Origin: Nocardia sp. NBC_00565
GTDB taxonomy: Bacteria > Actinomycetota > Actinomycetes > Mycobacteriales > Mycobacteriaceae
Assembly (NCBI RefSeq): GCF_036345915.1
Contig: NZ_CP107785.1
Span: forward strand, 8,680,001 to 8,744,000
DNA: 64,000 bases
Direction of reading: 5' to 3'
Made by a program: the position numbers and the translations under genes. Below are positions 1 through 9,980 of the stretch, piece by piece; position 1 is the first letter of the stretch, and each line of letters begins with the position of its first letter. The notes beneath the pieces are model-generated. The model saw only the letters and a program-made list of their open reading frames with translations, made no database searches and was not told the DNA's origin.

Positions 1-257
1 CCGCCATCGCGCTCGGCGATCTGGTGCCCGCCGCCGTGCTCGCCGATCTCGGTGTTGTTGCGAGCGACCCGCAAGCAGTCGCCAGCGGCGGCGGGGACCG
101 GATTTCCATCCCCGCGCCCGATGGGGCCGCCACCCTCTCCGAGGCGCTGCGCAGGCTCGACGCCGCCGGGGTCCAGTTGGCCGATATCGCGCTGCGCCGG
201 CCCTCGCTCGATGATGTGTTCCTGTCCATCACTGGTCATTCGGGTGGACACGCGTGA
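1..257 (+). CDS. ABC exporter ATPase, C-terminal fragment (DrrA type)
   Basis: This is the last ~84 residues of an ABC ATPase, read in the frame starting at base 3; the gene begins before the window. The tail (SLSEALRRLDAAG-like segment, then LRRPSLDDVFLSITG) matches the C-terminal regulatory region of DrrA-type drug or lipid exporter ATPases, in which the ALRRPSLDDVF motif is typical. The same tail occurs in the complete paralogue at 61695-62675. Two permease genes follow, so this is the ATPase of a DrrABC-type exporter. Compared with the paralogue it carries about six extra residues (around ASDPQAVASGGG), encoded by a copy of a dispersed 22-bp repeat. The substrate cannot be read from the sequence. 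Confidence 0.85.
   Translation, partial: AIALGDLVPAAVLADLGVVASDPQAVASGGGDRISIPAPDGAATLSEALRRLDAAGVQLADIALRRPSLDDVFLSITGHSGGHA
61..82 (+). repeat. dispersed 22-bp palindromic repeat, copy 1
   Basis: The 22 bases match the copies at 10504-10525 (opposite strand) and 18143-18164 with one mismatch. The core is an imperfect palindrome (GCGAC, then TGC-AA-GCA, then GTCGC). It lies inside the ATPase reading frame, where the paralogue at 62480-62520 has a shorter, unrelated sequence. Confidence 0.6.
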
Positions 258-333
258 GGGAGCGTAGCGAGCGAACCGAGAACACAGCACGGCATCCGGC
301 CGCGACGGAGCCGAGCGTCAGCGAGGCGCAGTC

Positions 334-1152
334 GTGACGGCTCCTGCTGTTGAGCGGTCCGACGCGACATCGCTCTTCGCCGAACTACCCGTGGCCCGGC
401 TGTCCTCGTTCGCGCAGTGGCGGGCACTGACCGGACGCATCGTGCGGACCATGGCCGTCAAGGGCGAGTTGATCATCGCGATGGTCACCCCGCTGGTGTT
501 CACCCTCGGTTTCTATCTGCCGCTGCGGTACGTGATGAAGTTCCAGGGCATCGATTACGCCCAGTTCGTCATGCCGATCATCGTGCTGCAGACCATGGCG
601 TTCACGATGATGTCGAATGCGCAGTTGTCCGCGTACGAGGCCCTGACCGGTCTGAGCACGCGGCTGCAGACCATGCCGATCGGCATGCTGGTCCCGTTGA
701 GCGCGCGGGTCGCCGCCGGGTTGGTTCGTTCGCTCACCTCGCTGACCGCGGCGATCTTTTTCGGCTACATGATCGGCTTCCGTTTCGTCGCTGGTCCCGG
801 TCAGGCCGTGTTGTTCTGCGCATTCTCGATCGCGGTCGGGACCGTGCTGGCGCTGGGCGCGGACGCGCTCGGCAGTTTGACCAAGAGTCCGGAATCGCTG
901 AGCCAGGCATTGACCTTGCCCACTTTGATCTTCGGCATGCTGTCCTGTGGGTTCGTCCCGGAAGGCAGCTTCCCGCTGTGGATCCGGCCGTTCGTGCGCA
1001 ATCAGCCGATCTCCCAGTTCTCCTTCGCGATGCGCGATATGGCCCAGGACGGGGTGGGCTGGAATGTGCTGTGGGTGCCGCTGACCTGGCTGGTCGGTAT
1101 GGCGATCGTCTTCACCCCGTTGGCGGTCTGGGCGAGCGTGAGGCGGTCATGA
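334..1152 (+). CDS. ABC-2 type permease of the first DrrABC-like exporter
   Basis: A 272-residue integral membrane protein with about six hydrophobic segments. It is a membrane half of an ABC-2 (DrrB/DrrC-like) exporter paired with the ATPase ending at 257. The motifs GIDYAQFVMPII and IRPFVRNQPISQ are shared almost word for word with the permease at 62672-63481 (GIDYAQYLLPLI, IQPFVRNQPVSQ), so the two cassettes are paralogous. The GTG start at 334 is the first in frame after a 76-bp gap rich in GAGCG/AGCGAGC-type repeats; no strong ribosome binding site is seen. Its stop overlaps the next ATG (ATGA), indicating translational coupling. The exported compound is unknown. Confidence 0.85.
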   Translation: MTAPAVERSDATSLFAELPVARLSSFAQWRALTGRIVRTMAVKGELIIAMVTPLVFTLGFYLPLRYVMKFQGIDYAQFVMPIIVLQTMAFTMMSNAQLSAYEALTGLSTRLQTMPIGMLVPLSARVAAGLVRSLTSLTAAIFFGYMIGFRFVAGPGQAVLFCAFSIAVGTVLALGADALGSLTKSPESLSQALTLPTLIFGMLSCGFVPEGSFPLWIRPFVRNQPISQFSFAMRDMAQDGVGWNVLWVPLTWLVGMAIVFTPLAVWASVRRS

Positions 1153-2003
1153 GTTCTGTCGAGGCTTTGGAGCGCGTCGAGGTGACCGGGTTCGATCCGC
1201 TGCCTCGGGTGACCCCGCCGTCCGAACGCGCGCTGTCGACCTGGGTGTCGCACAGTCTGATCCAGTGCAAGCGCCTGCTGCTGGTGTGGGCGCGCGATCC
1301 GGCGACGACGATCCAGACACTGATCTATCCAGCACTGACCCTGTTGATGTTCCGCATCGTGCTCGGTAATTCCATCACCGCGGCCACCGGTAGGCCGAGC
1401 ATCTATGGTCAGGTCGCGCTGATCACCTTGGTCGCGGCGATGTCGGGTGCGGTGGTCAGCGCGCTGGGCTTCAAGGAGGAGAAGTACACCGGGCTGCTCG
1501 GGCGGTTCTGGACCATGCCGGTGCATCGGGCGGCGGGACTCACCGGCCGGTTGTTCGCCGAGGCGATCCGCGTACTCGTCACCACGCTTTTCGTGGTCGT
1601 GGTCGGTTTCACCCTCGGCTTCCGCTTCGGCCAGGGCCCGCTCGCGGCGATCGCGCTGATCGGCATTCCGGTGCTGTTCGGCGTGGGTTTCGCGGTGCTC
1701 GTCACCACGCTGGCGACGATCACCGAGGGGGTGATGCTGGTGAGCGTCATCGGCATCGTCAATACGCTGCTGATGTTCTTCAATACCGGATTCGTGCCGA
1801 TCATCGCCTATCCGGTCTGGCTGCAGGATGTGGTCGCCAATCAACCGATGAGCTGTGCCATCGATGCGATGAAGGGCCTGTCCTATGGCGGCGCGGTCGC
1901 CGAACCGCTGCTGAAGACCGTCGCCTGGGTGGTCGGCCTGATAGTGCTGTTCGCCTACCCCGCGATCCGCGGCTACCAGCGCGCCGCCGAAACCGGCGCC
2001 TGA
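1149..2003 (+). CDS. second ABC-2 type permease of the first DrrABC-like exporter
   Basis: A 284-residue membrane protein whose ATG overlaps the stop of the upstream permease. It has a soluble N-terminal tail of about 40 residues and then six hydrophobic spans. The motif LLGRFWTMPVHRAAGLTGRL, at the usual conserved ABC-2 loop, is closely matched by LLRRFWVLPIHRCAALVGRL in the partial permease at the right end of the window. With the two genes before it, it forms an ATPase-permease-permease exporter. The operon appears to end here, because the next gene is on the other strand. Confidence 0.85.
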   Translation: MSSVEALERVEVTGFDPLPRVTPPSERALSTWVSHSLIQCKRLLLVWARDPATTIQTLIYPALTLLMFRIVLGNSITAATGRPSIYGQVALITLVAAMSGAVVSALGFKEEKYTGLLGRFWTMPVHRAAGLTGRLFAEAIRVLVTTLFVVVVGFTLGFRFGQGPLAAIALIGIPVLFGVGFAVLVTTLATITEGVMLVSVIGIVNTLLMFFNTGFVPIIAYPVWLQDVVANQPMSCAIDAMKGLSYGGAVAEPLLKTVAWVVGLIVLFAYPAIRGYQRAAETGA

Positions 2004-2043
2004 TTCGGCACTGGCGAACGCCACGTTCGGTGACTCCTTCGAG

Positions 2044-3249
2044 TTACCCGACGTGGCGTTCGCTGCGTTCGGACGCCGCCGCGAACGGGTAGTCGAGCCA
2101 GCGGTTGCGGTTGGTCCAGCCGACCAGGTCGTAGCGCCAGCGGAAGGGCCAGGTGTGGGCGACGGTGTTGAACAGGACCGCGCCGAGGGCGGTGTAGTCG
2201 TCGTGGGCGGAGAGCAGGGCGCGCTGGCCGCGCGGTGATTCGGTGAAGAAGGCATCGAACATGGCGATGGACTGTTCGGTGGTGAGGCGGCCGAGGCCCC
2301 AGAGTCCGCGCATGCGCATCCAGTAGGTGAGGCGTGCCTGCCAGGGCCACAACTCGGCGATGGGGTCGCGGCCCTTTCGCAGTGCGGTGATCGCGGTATC
2401 GACCAGCGCGAGCGAATCCGCGACGCTGTACCCGGTGCACGGGTGCATCATGCCGCCGCGTGAGCCGAACGGAATCGCCTGGGCCGTACCCTTTTTCGGC
2501 GGCGGCTGATCCAGCGGGTAATGCGCGGCCTCGCTCGGCTCCACACCGGTGAGGGTGATCCCGTGCGCGGCCAATCGGCTCAGCGTGCGCTTGCGCAGTT
2601 CGTGCTGCGGCATGCCACCGCGCAGCCCGAGGCTGGTCTCTTCGAAGATCACCGTGCCGTCGCCGAGCGGAACCGCGTAGAGGAACGATGGCGGCTCGTC
2701 CGGTCCCGCGCCGTTCTCCGGCCGCCAATCCAGCAGCAGCCCTTCACCTTCGGTCACCATCGGCGCCGCGGTCTCGGCATCGACGAAGATGCCGTGCGCG
2801 CTGGCGGCCCGGCGCTGCCCGAGTGTCGGCAGCCCGCGGGTATCGAAAACCGTTGCGGCCCTGAGGGTCATACCGTCGGCCAGCTCCACCTCATGGGCCT
2901 CGACCCGGGCGGTCCGGTCTGCCAGCACCGTGGCGTCGTCGAGCGGCAGCGCATCGCGCAACCCGGTCTTCGACAACACGCAGTAGGGGCGATCGATCCG
3001 ATGCTCGGCCGTGGTCCACACCGTCGGATTCGGGATGCGCGCGGCAATGGCGCTGGGTGGCAACCACGTCGGCAGCTCATCGATCCAGCAGGAGAAGGTC
3101 GGCGGCCAGAGCCGGTCGGGCCGCGGATCGACCGCCGCGACCCGGAACCCCGCGCGCATCGCCCGGTGCGCCAGCGCCCGACCGGTTGGTCCGAGCCCGA
3201 CCACGCAGACATCGAATTCCCGGACCGCACCGTCACTCATGAAACGCAT
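2044..3249 (-). CDS. lycopene cyclase family flavoprotein
   Basis: A 401-residue protein with an N-terminal FAD/NAD-binding fold (VVGLGPTG, residues ~16-23) and the FEET motif (F202-T205), which is characteristic of CrtL/CrtY-type lycopene beta-cyclases, where acidic residues of this motif are needed for catalysis. The reaction would be redox-neutral cyclisation of the ends of lycopene or a related carotenoid. No phytoene synthase or desaturase lies nearby, so the pathway context must be elsewhere. The ATG at 3249 is preceded by GGAGCGGATTGA, a usable ribosome binding site; an internal ATG at 3240 is an alternative. It converges with the permease gene ending at 2003. Family assignment is good; the exact substrate is inferred. 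Confidence 0.8.
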   Translation of the reverse strand: MRFMSDGAVREFDVCVVGLGPTGRALAHRAMRAGFRVAAVDPRPDRLWPPTFSCWIDELPTWLPPSAIAARIPNPTVWTTAEHRIDRPYCVLSKTGLRDALPLDDATVLADRTARVEAHEVELADGMTLRAATVFDTRGLPTLGQRRAASAHGIFVDAETAAPMVTEGEGLLLDWRPENGAGPDEPPSFLYAVPLGDGTVIFEETSLGLRGGMPQHELRKRTLSRLAAHGITLTGVEPSEAAHYPLDQPPPKKGTAQAIPFGSRGGMMHPCTGYSVADSLALVDTAITALRKGRDPIAELWPWQARLTYWMRMRGLWGLGRLTTEQSIAMFDAFFTESPRGQRALLSAHDDYTALGAVLFNTVAHTWPFRWRYDLVGWTNRNRWLDYPFAAASERSERHVG

Positions 3250-3284
3250 TCAATCCGCTCCGCCCGCGTCCCGGCAACACCGCC

Positions 3285-3761
3285 CTACTTCGGGGTGACC
3301 CAGGTGGTGATGTCGGCGTGCACGACCTCGAGCCCGTGCTTGTCGTAGATGGAAACCGGCACGATCAATTCCTGGCCCTCGGTGATCTGTGCGAAGTCCG
3401 GCACCTCGGCCAGCTGCGCCACCGCCCGCAATCCGGTCTCGGCTTTGGCCAGGTACTGCACGTTCATGGCCTTGGGAATCCAGCGATGGGTGTCGGGCAC
3501 CGTCGCCTCGCTCAGCATTCCCATCGCCACCTCGGCCAGATTGCATGCCGCGATCGCGTGGAAGGTGCCCAGGTGGTTGTGGATACCGAACCACTTCGGC
3601 GAGGTCACCTCGCACAGTCCGGGTGCCAACCGCACGACGCTGGGCAGCACGGTCCCGAAGTAGGGCACCCGGGCGACCATGCCCAGCGAGAACAGGGTGT
3701 GCCCCAGCCGGTTGTCCGGCAGCTTCTTCCAGACGCGATGAGTCGCGGTCGGTTTCGTCAT
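3285..3761 (-). CDS. DUF4442 hotdog-fold protein (thioesterase-like)
   Basis: A 158-residue protein resembling the DUF4442 group of hotdog-fold, PaaI-like proteins. The segment GIHNHLGTFHAIAACNLAEVAMG is typical: an HN(H)xGT turn followed by the central hydrophobic helix of the fold. Members are assumed to hydrolyse or bind acyl-CoA thioesters, but few have a proven substrate. It lies 35 bp upstream of the lycopene cyclase gene on the same strand, so the two may share a transcript. A short inverted repeat at 3770-3785 sits just upstream of its start and may be an operator. Confidence 0.75.
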   Translation of the reverse strand: MTKPTATHRVWKKLPDNRLGHTLFSLGMVARVPYFGTVLPSVVRLAPGLCEVTSPKWFGIHNHLGTFHAIAACNLAEVAMGMLSEATVPDTHRWIPKAMNVQYLAKAETGLRAVAQLAEVPDFAQITEGQELIVPVSIYDKHGLEVVHADITTWVTPK

Positions 3762-3769
3762 GCCCCTAT

Positions 3770-3785
3770 CTTACTCAGAAGTAAG
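3770..3785. promoter_or_regulatory. short inverted repeat in a divergent promoter region
   Basis: CTTAC-TCAGAA-GTAAG is a perfect 5-bp inverted repeat spaced by 6 bases, placed between the divergent genes at 3761 (minus) and 3854 (plus). The size and location fit a TetR- or MarR-type operator. The regulator is not identifiable, and a repeat this short can occur by chance. Confidence 0.3.
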
Positions 3786-3853
3786 TTTCCCGGTAGTGGG
3801 AGCGCGGCATACTTCTGCGCCGTATATGGGTTCTCGACCTAGGGTGGTTGCGT

Positions 3854-4618
3854 GTGCTGAGGAATCGGCTTATCGGATTCGGTGTCGTTGTAGTCCTGAT
3901 CGTGGTGATCATCATCGGTGTCGTCTCCGTTGGAGACGCGAAGATCTACCTGACCGGCGAGAAGGTCACCGCGCACGTCGATAGCTGCGGTTACGGCAGC
4001 CGGTCCATGGGGGCGGGGTCCAGCGGGATCATCGCGGCACCCGAGGCCCGGCGTCGCGGGGGTGGGGGATCGTCGTCGAAAACCTGCTACGGCACCTGGA
4101 CGTACCGCAACGGCGGCACCGGCAAAGGTGAGCTTCGTGGCGTGGACTCGTACGCCGGCGCCAACGTCGTCGTGCGCGCGAAGGGCAATGTGGCTGTCGC
4201 GGATAGCCTTTGGAAGAATCTGTTCGCGCCGGTCGCCGGCCTCATCGCATTCATCGTCCTGATCGTGCTCGGCATCCTTTGGTGGCGGCGACGCGGTGCC
4301 GCCGACGGCGCTGACCCGTCCGGTGGTGGCGCGCCGCCCGCGGGGCATCCGCAGTGGGCCCAGCAGCCGCCCGTCGGATACCCGTCGAATGCTGCCCCCG
4401 CGCCGTATGGCGCGCCGCAGCCCGCGCCCTATGGTGGACCGCAGGGAAATCCGCAGCAATGGCAGCAGCCCGTCGGTGGCTACCCACAGCCGGGTGGCGG
4501 CTACCCCGCACCGGGCGGCTACCCCGCACCGGGCGGGTATCCGCAGGCTGGTGGCTATCCGCCGCCTGGTCAGTACCCGCCGCCCGGCAGCCCCGGCGCA
4601 TATCAACCCCACGCCTGA
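3854..4618 (+). CDS. bitopic membrane protein with Gly-Tyr-Pro-rich tail
   Basis: About 254 residues. An N-terminal membrane segment (residues ~5-25, a run of Val and Ile) is followed by an extracytoplasmic region of about 90 residues with two cysteines (DSCGYG and KTCYGT), a second membrane span near 135-155, and then a 100-residue cytoplasmic tail of Pro, Gly, Gln and Tyr with repeated GGYPxPG units. Such tails are common in actinobacterial membrane proteins of unknown role. I do not recognise a function. The start is GTG 3854, or TTG 3848 two codons earlier; GGGTGG just upstream serves as ribosome binding site. It precedes the S10 operon but is separated from it by about 600 bp. Confidence 0.7.
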   Translation: MLRNRLIGFGVVVVLIVVIIIGVVSVGDAKIYLTGEKVTAHVDSCGYGSRSMGAGSSGIIAAPEARRRGGGGSSSKTCYGTWTYRNGGTGKGELRGVDSYAGANVVVRAKGNVAVADSLWKNLFAPVAGLIAFIVLIVLGILWWRRRGAADGADPSGGGAPPAGHPQWAQQPPVGYPSNAAPAPYGAPQPAPYGGPQGNPQQWQQPVGGYPQPGGGYPAPGGYPAPGGYPQAGGYPPPGQYPPPGSPGAYQPHA

Positions 4619-4750
4619 TCTGACCGCCGTCGGTCCATCGACGGTTCTCGCGGCCCCGCATATCGCCTCTGATCGTCTGCGGCCAGGTAGCATGGGCGCG
4701 CCCGGGATTCACGCCCTGACCTGCTGGCGAAGTGTTGGTGGGGGGCGGAT

Positions 4751-4779
4751 TTGAAGTCGCCAACGCGGTCGGGCATACT
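4751..4779 (+). promoter_or_regulatory. rpsJp: candidate sigma-70-type promoter for the S10 operon
   Basis: TTGAAG (4751-4756) and CATACT (4774-4779) are separated by 17 bases, close to the SigA pattern. If used, the transcript would start near 4786 and carry a leader of about 440 nt before rpsJ. Apart from this site and the hairpins at 5066-5127, no gene is visible between 4619 and 5223. Confidence 0.4.
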
Positions 4780-5065
4780 GTTCGGGTTGCCTTGCACCGG
4801 GTCATGCCGTTCCGCGGCCGTGACGGGTGGTGAGGCGAGCAACACCCAATCGTGTACCTCACTGGATTCCAGTGTGGGTGCGTCCGGGACAACGTTCCAG
4901 GCCAGGTGAAGTTTCGAACCGGGGCTGAGGAATGAGCGGATGCGTTGAATGCCGATCGAAGATCGGAGCGACACGCCCGACCGCGTGGACCGGAGAACCA
5001 TGACAGATGAACAGCGGCGAATGATCGGGCGTGCCCGGTCGCGGTCTCTTACTGTGTTGGATTTT

Positions 5066-5127
5066 GCCCGAGCGGGGGCCCTGCGTGGTTGCGCAGGCTG
5101 CCTCCTCCGGGCCTGACCCACTCGGGC
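5066..5127 (+). promoter_or_regulatory. nested hairpins in the rpsJ leader
   Basis: GCCCGAG (5066-5072) is exactly complementary to CTCGGGC (5121-5127). Inside this arm, CCTGCG (5080-5085) pairs with CGCAGG (5092-5097) around a 6-base loop, and GGCCC near 5077-5081 could alternatively pair with GGGCC at 5109-5113. The structure lies about 100 nt upstream of rpsJ. S10 operons in several bacteria are autoregulated through leader RNA (by L4 in Escherichia coli), so a regulatory role is plausible but not shown. Confidence 0.4.
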
Positions 5128-5223
5128 TGAGACGTCTTCGTGTGTTCGGGCTGTGCAACTGAAGGTGGTACGGAAGCCCAGCTTCCGGATCACGAACGAT
5201 AAGCGGAGAAAAGGACACTTAGC

Positions 5224-5529
5224 GTGGCGGGACAGAAGATCCGCATCAGGCTCAAGGCCTATGACCACGAAGCGATCGACGCGTCTGCACGCAAGATCGT
5301 GGAGACGGTGACCCGCACCGGGGCCCGTGTGGTCGGCCCGGTGCCGTTGCCGACCGAGAAGAACGTGTACTGCGTCATCCGTTCGCCGCACAAGTACAAG
5401 GACTCGCGCGAGCACTTCGAGATGCGTACGCACAAGCGGCTGATCGACATCCTCGACCCGACGCCGAAGACGGTTGATGCCCTCATGCGCATCGATCTCC
5501 CGGCCAGCGTCGACGTCAACATTCAGTGA
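5224..5529 (+). CDS. rpsJ: 30S ribosomal protein S10
   Basis: 101 residues of full-length S10 (also the NusE antitermination partner). It begins with the actinobacterial form [16 protein letters not shown] and contains [20 protein letters not shown]. The start is GTG 5224, preceded by GGAGAAAAGGA. It is the first gene of the S10 operon and follows a long leader; the usual upstream neighbour tuf is not adjacent here. Confidence 0.98.
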   Translation: MAGQKIRIRLKAYDHEAIDASARKIVETVTRTGARVVGPVPLPTEKNVYCVIRSPHKYKDSREHFEMRTHKRLIDILDPTPKTVDALMRIDLPASVDVNIQ

Positions 5530-5543
5530 CGGGGACTCGAATC

Positions 5544-6209
5544 ATGACTGATAACAAGAACAGGCCTGCGGCGGGCATCCTGGGCACCAAGCTCGGCATG
5601 ACCCAGGTGTTCGACGACAAGAACCGCGTCGTCCCCGTGACCGTCATCAAGGCCGGACCCAACGTCGTCACCCAGATCCGCACCGTGGAGCGCGACGGCT
5701 ACAGCGCCGTCCAGGTCGCTTTCGGCGCTATCGACCCGCGCAAGGTGAACAAGCCGGTCTCCGGCCAGTTCGCCAAGGCCGGTGTCACCCCGCGCCGCCA
5801 CGTCGCCGAGATCCGCGTCGCGGACGCCTCCACCTTCGAGGTCGGCCAGGAGCTGACCGCCGAAGTGTTCGAAGAGGGCGCCTACGTCGATGTGACCGGC
5901 ACCAGCAAGGGCAAGGGCTTCGCCGGCACCATGAAGCGTCACGGCTTCGCGGGTCAGGGCGCCTCCCACGGTGCGCAGGCCGTGCACCGTCGCCCGGGTT
6001 CCATCGGTGGCTGCGCCACCCCCGGCCGCGTGTTCAAGGGCATGCGCATGTCGGGCCGGATGGGTAATGACCGCGTCACCACGCAGAACCTGTCGGTTCA
6101 CAAGGTGGACGTCGAGAACGGCCTGCTGCTGATCAAGGGAGCGATCCCGGGTCGTCGCGGCAACGTCGTCGTCGTCAAGAGCGCCGTGAAGGGTGGTGCG
6201 CACGCATGA
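5544..6209 (+). CDS. rplC: 50S ribosomal protein L3
   Basis: 221 residues with the L3 core ([13 protein letters not shown] at the N-terminus and the GQGASHG loop near residue 147, which reaches toward the peptidyl-transferase centre). ATG 5544 is preferred over the in-frame upstream start at 5526, because it follows GGGGAC and matches the usual L3 N-terminus. The stop overlaps the rplD ATG. Confidence 0.97.
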   Translation: MTDNKNRPAAGILGTKLGMTQVFDDKNRVVPVTVIKAGPNVVTQIRTVERDGYSAVQVAFGAIDPRKVNKPVSGQFAKAGVTPRRHVAEIRVADASTFEVGQELTAEVFEEGAYVDVTGTSKGKGFAGTMKRHGFAGQGASHGAQAVHRRPGSIGGCATPGRVFKGMRMSGRMGNDRVTTQNLSVHKVDVENGLLLIKGAIPGRRGNVVVVKSAVKGGAHA

Positions 6210-6880
6210 CCAGCGTTGAGAAGAAGACCAACCTGACCCTCCCGGTCAAGGAGCTCGGCGGCAAGACCAATGGCACTGTCGAACTCCCCGCGGAGATCTT
6301 CGATGCCACCGCGAACATCTCGCTGATGCACCAGGTGGTCATCGCGCAGCTGGCCGCGGCTCGCCAGGGCACCCATTCCACCAAGACCCGCGGTGAAGTC
6401 CGCGGTGGTGGCAAGAAGCCGTACCGGCAGAAGGGCACCGGCCGCGCCCGTCAGGGCTCGACCCGCGCGCCCCAGTTCACCGGTGGTGGCACGGTCCACG
6501 GCCCGCAGCCGCGTGACTACAGCCAGCGCACCCCCAAGAAGATGATCCGCGCGGCTCTGCGCGGCGCACTTTCGGACCGGGCGCGCAACGAGCGCATCCA
6601 CGTGATCACCGAACTGGTCGCCGGGCAGGCCCCGTCGACCAAGACGGCCAAGAGCTTCCTCGCGGAGCTTTCGGACCGCAAGAAGTTCCTCGTCGTCCTC
6701 GGACGCGAAGATCTGGCGGCCTGGAAGAGCGTGCAGAACCTCGAATTCGTGCACCCGATCGCGCCGGATCAGCTCAACACCTACGACGTGCTGGAAAGCG
6801 ACGAAGTGGTGTTCAGCGTCGAGGCCTTGAACGCCTTTGTGCACGGCCCCGCCGAAGCTGCACAGGAGGAGAGCAAGTGA
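6206..6880 (+). CDS. rplD: 50S ribosomal protein L4
   Basis: 224 residues. The signature [14 protein letters not shown], part of the loop lining the exit tunnel, is at residues ~70-85. L4 is the autogenous repressor of the S10 operon in Escherichia coli, which makes the leader structure at 5066-5127 of interest. It overlaps both neighbours by 4 bp (ATGA at the start and GTGA at the end). Confidence 0.97.
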   Translation: MTSVEKKTNLTLPVKELGGKTNGTVELPAEIFDATANISLMHQVVIAQLAAARQGTHSTKTRGEVRGGGKKPYRQKGTGRARQGSTRAPQFTGGGTVHGPQPRDYSQRTPKKMIRAALRGALSDRARNERIHVITELVAGQAPSTKTAKSFLAELSDRKKFLVVLGREDLAAWKSVQNLEFVHPIAPDQLNTYDVLESDEVVFSVEALNAFVHGPAEAAQEESK

Positions 6881-7182
6881 CCACCATCGCCGACCCCCGC
6901 GACATCCTGCTGGCGCCGGTCATCTCGGAGAAGTCCTACGGACTGATCGAGGAAGGTACCTACACCTTCATCGTGCACCCGGATTCCAACAAGACGCAGA
7001 TCAAGATCGCCGTCGAGAAGGTTTTCGGCGTGAAGGTGACCAGCGTCAACACCGCCAACCGTCAGGGCAAGCGCAAGCGGACCCGCTTCGGTTACGGCAA
7101 GCGCAAGGACACCAAGCGCGCGCTCGTGACCATCTCGGCCGACAGCAAGCCCATCGAGATCTTCGGAGGCCCGGTCGCGTAA
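6877..7182 (+). CDS. rplW: 50S ribosomal protein L23
   Basis: 101 residues, full length. It contains [19 protein letters not shown] and the conserved VEKVFGVKV helix; L23 sits at the tunnel exit and docks trigger factor and SRP. The start is GTG 6877, overlapping the rplD stop. Confidence 0.97.
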   Translation: MTTIADPRDILLAPVISEKSYGLIEEGTYTFIVHPDSNKTQIKIAVEKVFGVKVTSVNTANRQGKRKRTRFGYGKRKDTKRALVTISADSKPIEIFGGPVA

Positions 7183-7215
7183 GCGCCTGGGAATCCAGAA
7201 AGCAGAGAAGAACTC

Positions 7216-8055
7216 ATGGCAATCCGTAAGTACAAGCCGACTACGCCGGGCCGTCGTGGCTCCAGCGTCTCGGACTTCGCTGAGATCACTCGGTCGACTC
7301 CCGAGAAGTCGCTGATCCGCCCGCTGCACAGCAAGGGTGGTCGTAATGCGCACGGTCGCATCACGACTCGCCACCGCGGTGGCGGCCACAAGCGTGCCTA
7401 CCGTCTGATCGACTTCCGTCGACTGGACAAGGACGGCATCCCGGCCAAGGTCGCGCACATCGAGTACGACCCGAACCGCACCGCCAACATCGCGCTGCTG
7501 CACTACATCGACGGCGAGAAGCGCTACATCATCGCGCCGAAGGGCATCGCGCAGGGCACCCCGATCGAGTCCGGCCCCACGGCCGACATCAAGCCGGGTA
7601 ACAACCTGCCGCTGCGCAACATCCCGACCGGTACCACGATCCACAATGTGGAACTGCGTCCGGGCGGTGGCGCGAAGATGGCCCGCTCCGCCGGTGCCAG
7701 CGTGCAGCTGCTCGGTAAGGAAGGCCCCTACGCCACGCTGCGTATGCCCTCGGGTGAAATCCGCCGCGTCGACGTGCGCTGCCGCGCCACCGTCGGCGAG
7801 GTCGGCAATGCCGAACAGTCGAACATCAACTGGGGCAAGGCCGGTCGTATGCGGTGGAAGGGTCGCCGTCCCACGGTCCGTGGTGTCGTGATGAACCCGG
7901 TCGACCACCCGCACGGTGGTGGTGAAGGCAAGACCTCCGGTGGTCGCCACCCGGTCTCGCCGTGGGGCCAGAAGGAAGGCCGCACCCGCCGCCCGAACAA
8001 ACCGAGCGACAAGCTCATCGTCCGCCGCCGCAAGTCCGGCAAGAACAAGCGCTGA
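7216..8055 (+). CDS. rplB: 50S ribosomal protein L2
   Basis: 279 residues. The C-terminal [20 protein letters not shown] segment holds the conserved histidine near the peptidyl-transferase centre. It is separated by 33 bp from rplW and by 15 bp, including GGAGGAGG, from rpsS. Confidence 0.98.
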   Translation: MAIRKYKPTTPGRRGSSVSDFAEITRSTPEKSLIRPLHSKGGRNAHGRITTRHRGGGHKRAYRLIDFRRLDKDGIPAKVAHIEYDPNRTANIALLHYIDGEKRYIIAPKGIAQGTPIESGPTADIKPGNNLPLRNIPTGTTIHNVELRPGGGAKMARSAGASVQLLGKEGPYATLRMPSGEIRRVDVRCRATVGEVGNAEQSNINWGKAGRMRWKGRRPTVRGVVMNPVDHPHGGGEGKTSGGRHPVSPWGQKEGRTRRPNKPSDKLIVRRRKSGKNKR

Positions 8056-8070
8056 AGGAGGAGGTAAGAA

Positions 8071-8352
8071 ATGCCACGCAGCCTCAAGAAGGGCCCGTTC
8101 GTCGACGACCACCTCCTCGCGAAGGTGGACGTTCAGAACGAAAAGGGCACCAAGCAGGTCATCAAGACCTGGTCCCGTCGTTCAACCATCATCCCCGACT
8201 TCATCGGTCACACCTTCGCCGTCCATGACGGTCGCAAGCACGTGCCGGTGTTCGTCTCGGACAACATGGTCGGACACAAGCTGGGTGAGTTCGCGCCCAC
8301 CAGGACGTTCAAGAGCCACGTCAAGGATGACCGGAAGAGCAAGCGGCGATGA
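8071..8352 (+). CDS. rpsS: 30S ribosomal protein S19
   Basis: 93 residues with the typical [16 protein letters not shown] start and [17 protein letters not shown] core; it binds 16S rRNA in the head of the small subunit with S13. A strong ribosome binding site (GGAGGAGG) lies upstream. The stop overlaps the rplV ATG. Confidence 0.98.
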   Translation: MPRSLKKGPFVDDHLLAKVDVQNEKGTKQVIKTWSRRSTIIPDFIGHTFAVHDGRKHVPVFVSDNMVGHKLGEFAPTRTFKSHVKDDRKSKRR

Positions 8353-8750
8353 CCACTGAGACTCAGAATTCGACTGCGCGCGCGACCGCCAAGCACGTTC
8401 GCGTGACGCCGATGAAGGCTCGTCGTGTCGTGGACCTGGTCCGCGGCAAGCGAGTCGAGGACGCCCTCGCGATCCTGCGGTTCGCACCGCAGGCCGCGAG
8501 CGAGCCGGTCGCCAAGGTCGTGGCCAGTGCCGCGGCGAACGCCGAGAACAACCTCGGCCTGAACCCGTCGACCCTGGTGATCTCGACTGCCTACGTCGAC
8601 GAAGGCGCGACCATGAAGCGGTTCCAGCCGCGTGCCCAGGGCCGTGCGTTCCGCATTCGCAAGCGCACCAGCCACATCACCATCGAGGTCGAGAGCGTGC
8701 CCACCGCCGGTGGATCCACTCGTAACCGCCGGAAGGGAGGGGCAAAGTAA
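8349..8750 (+). CDS. rplV: 50S ribosomal protein L22
   Basis: 133 residues. The signature [22 protein letters not shown] near the C-terminus corresponds to the beta-hairpin that lines the exit tunnel and is a macrolide-resistance site in other bacteria. A short actinobacterial C-terminal extension (NRRKGGAK) follows. It abuts rpsC directly. Confidence 0.97.
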   Translation: MTTETQNSTARATAKHVRVTPMKARRVVDLVRGKRVEDALAILRFAPQAASEPVAKVVASAAANAENNLGLNPSTLVISTAYVDEGATMKRFQPRAQGRAFRIRKRTSHITIEVESVPTAGGSTRNRRKGGAK

Positions 8751-9560
<810 letters not shown>

Positions 9561-9563
9561 CGC

Positions 9564-9980
9564 ATGTTGATGCCACGGAAGGTCAAGCACCGGAAGCAGC
9601 ATCACCCGGGTCGTTCCGGAATGGCAAAGGGCGGCACCTCGGTCGCGTTCGGTGAATACGGCATCCAGGCTCTCGAGCCCGCCTACGTCACCAACCGGCA
9701 GATCGAGTCGGCTCGTATCGCGATGACCCGCCACATCAAGCGTGGCGGCAAGATCTGGATCAACATCTACCCGGATCGCCCGCTCACCAAGAAGCCTGCC
9801 GAAACCCGCATGGGTTCGGGTAAGGGTTCGCCCGAGTGGTGGATCGCGAACGTCAAGCCCGGGCGCGTGATGTTCGAAATGAGTTACCCCAACGAGGAGA
9901 CCGCTCGCGAGGCCCTGCGCCGCGCGATGCACAAGCTCCCCATGAAGTGCAGGATCGTGACCAGGGAGGAGCAGTTCTGA
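9564..9980 (+). CDS. rplP: 50S ribosomal protein L16
   Basis: 138 residues beginning [16 protein letters not shown], the standard L16 start. L16 organises the A-site region of the large subunit. It lies three bases after the rpsC stop and overlaps the rpmC start by one base (TGATG). Confidence 0.97.
   Translation: MLMPRKVKHRKQHHPGRSGMAKGGTSVAFGEYGIQALEPAYVTNRQIESARIAMTRHIKRGGKIWINIYPDRPLTKKPAETRMGSGKGSPEWWIANVKPGRVMFEMSYPNEETAREALRRAMHKLPMKCRIVTREEQF

Noticed and set aside
257..333. GAGCGTAGCGAGCGAA and GAGCGTCAGCGAGG repeats between the ATPase and permease genes
   Set aside because: Such GAGCG/AGCGAG strings are common in GC-rich actinobacterial intergenic DNA, and no defined element could be delimited.
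417..2003. A 528-codon open frame spanning both permease genes
   Set aside because: Only its second half, from ATG 1149, encodes the permease. The first half is the +1 frame of the upstream permease and reads as Arg/Asp/His-rich nonsense.
6781..8112. 443-codon minus-strand frame opposite rplW and rplB
   Set aside because: It is the antisense of highly conserved ribosomal genes with strong codon bias and has no motif.
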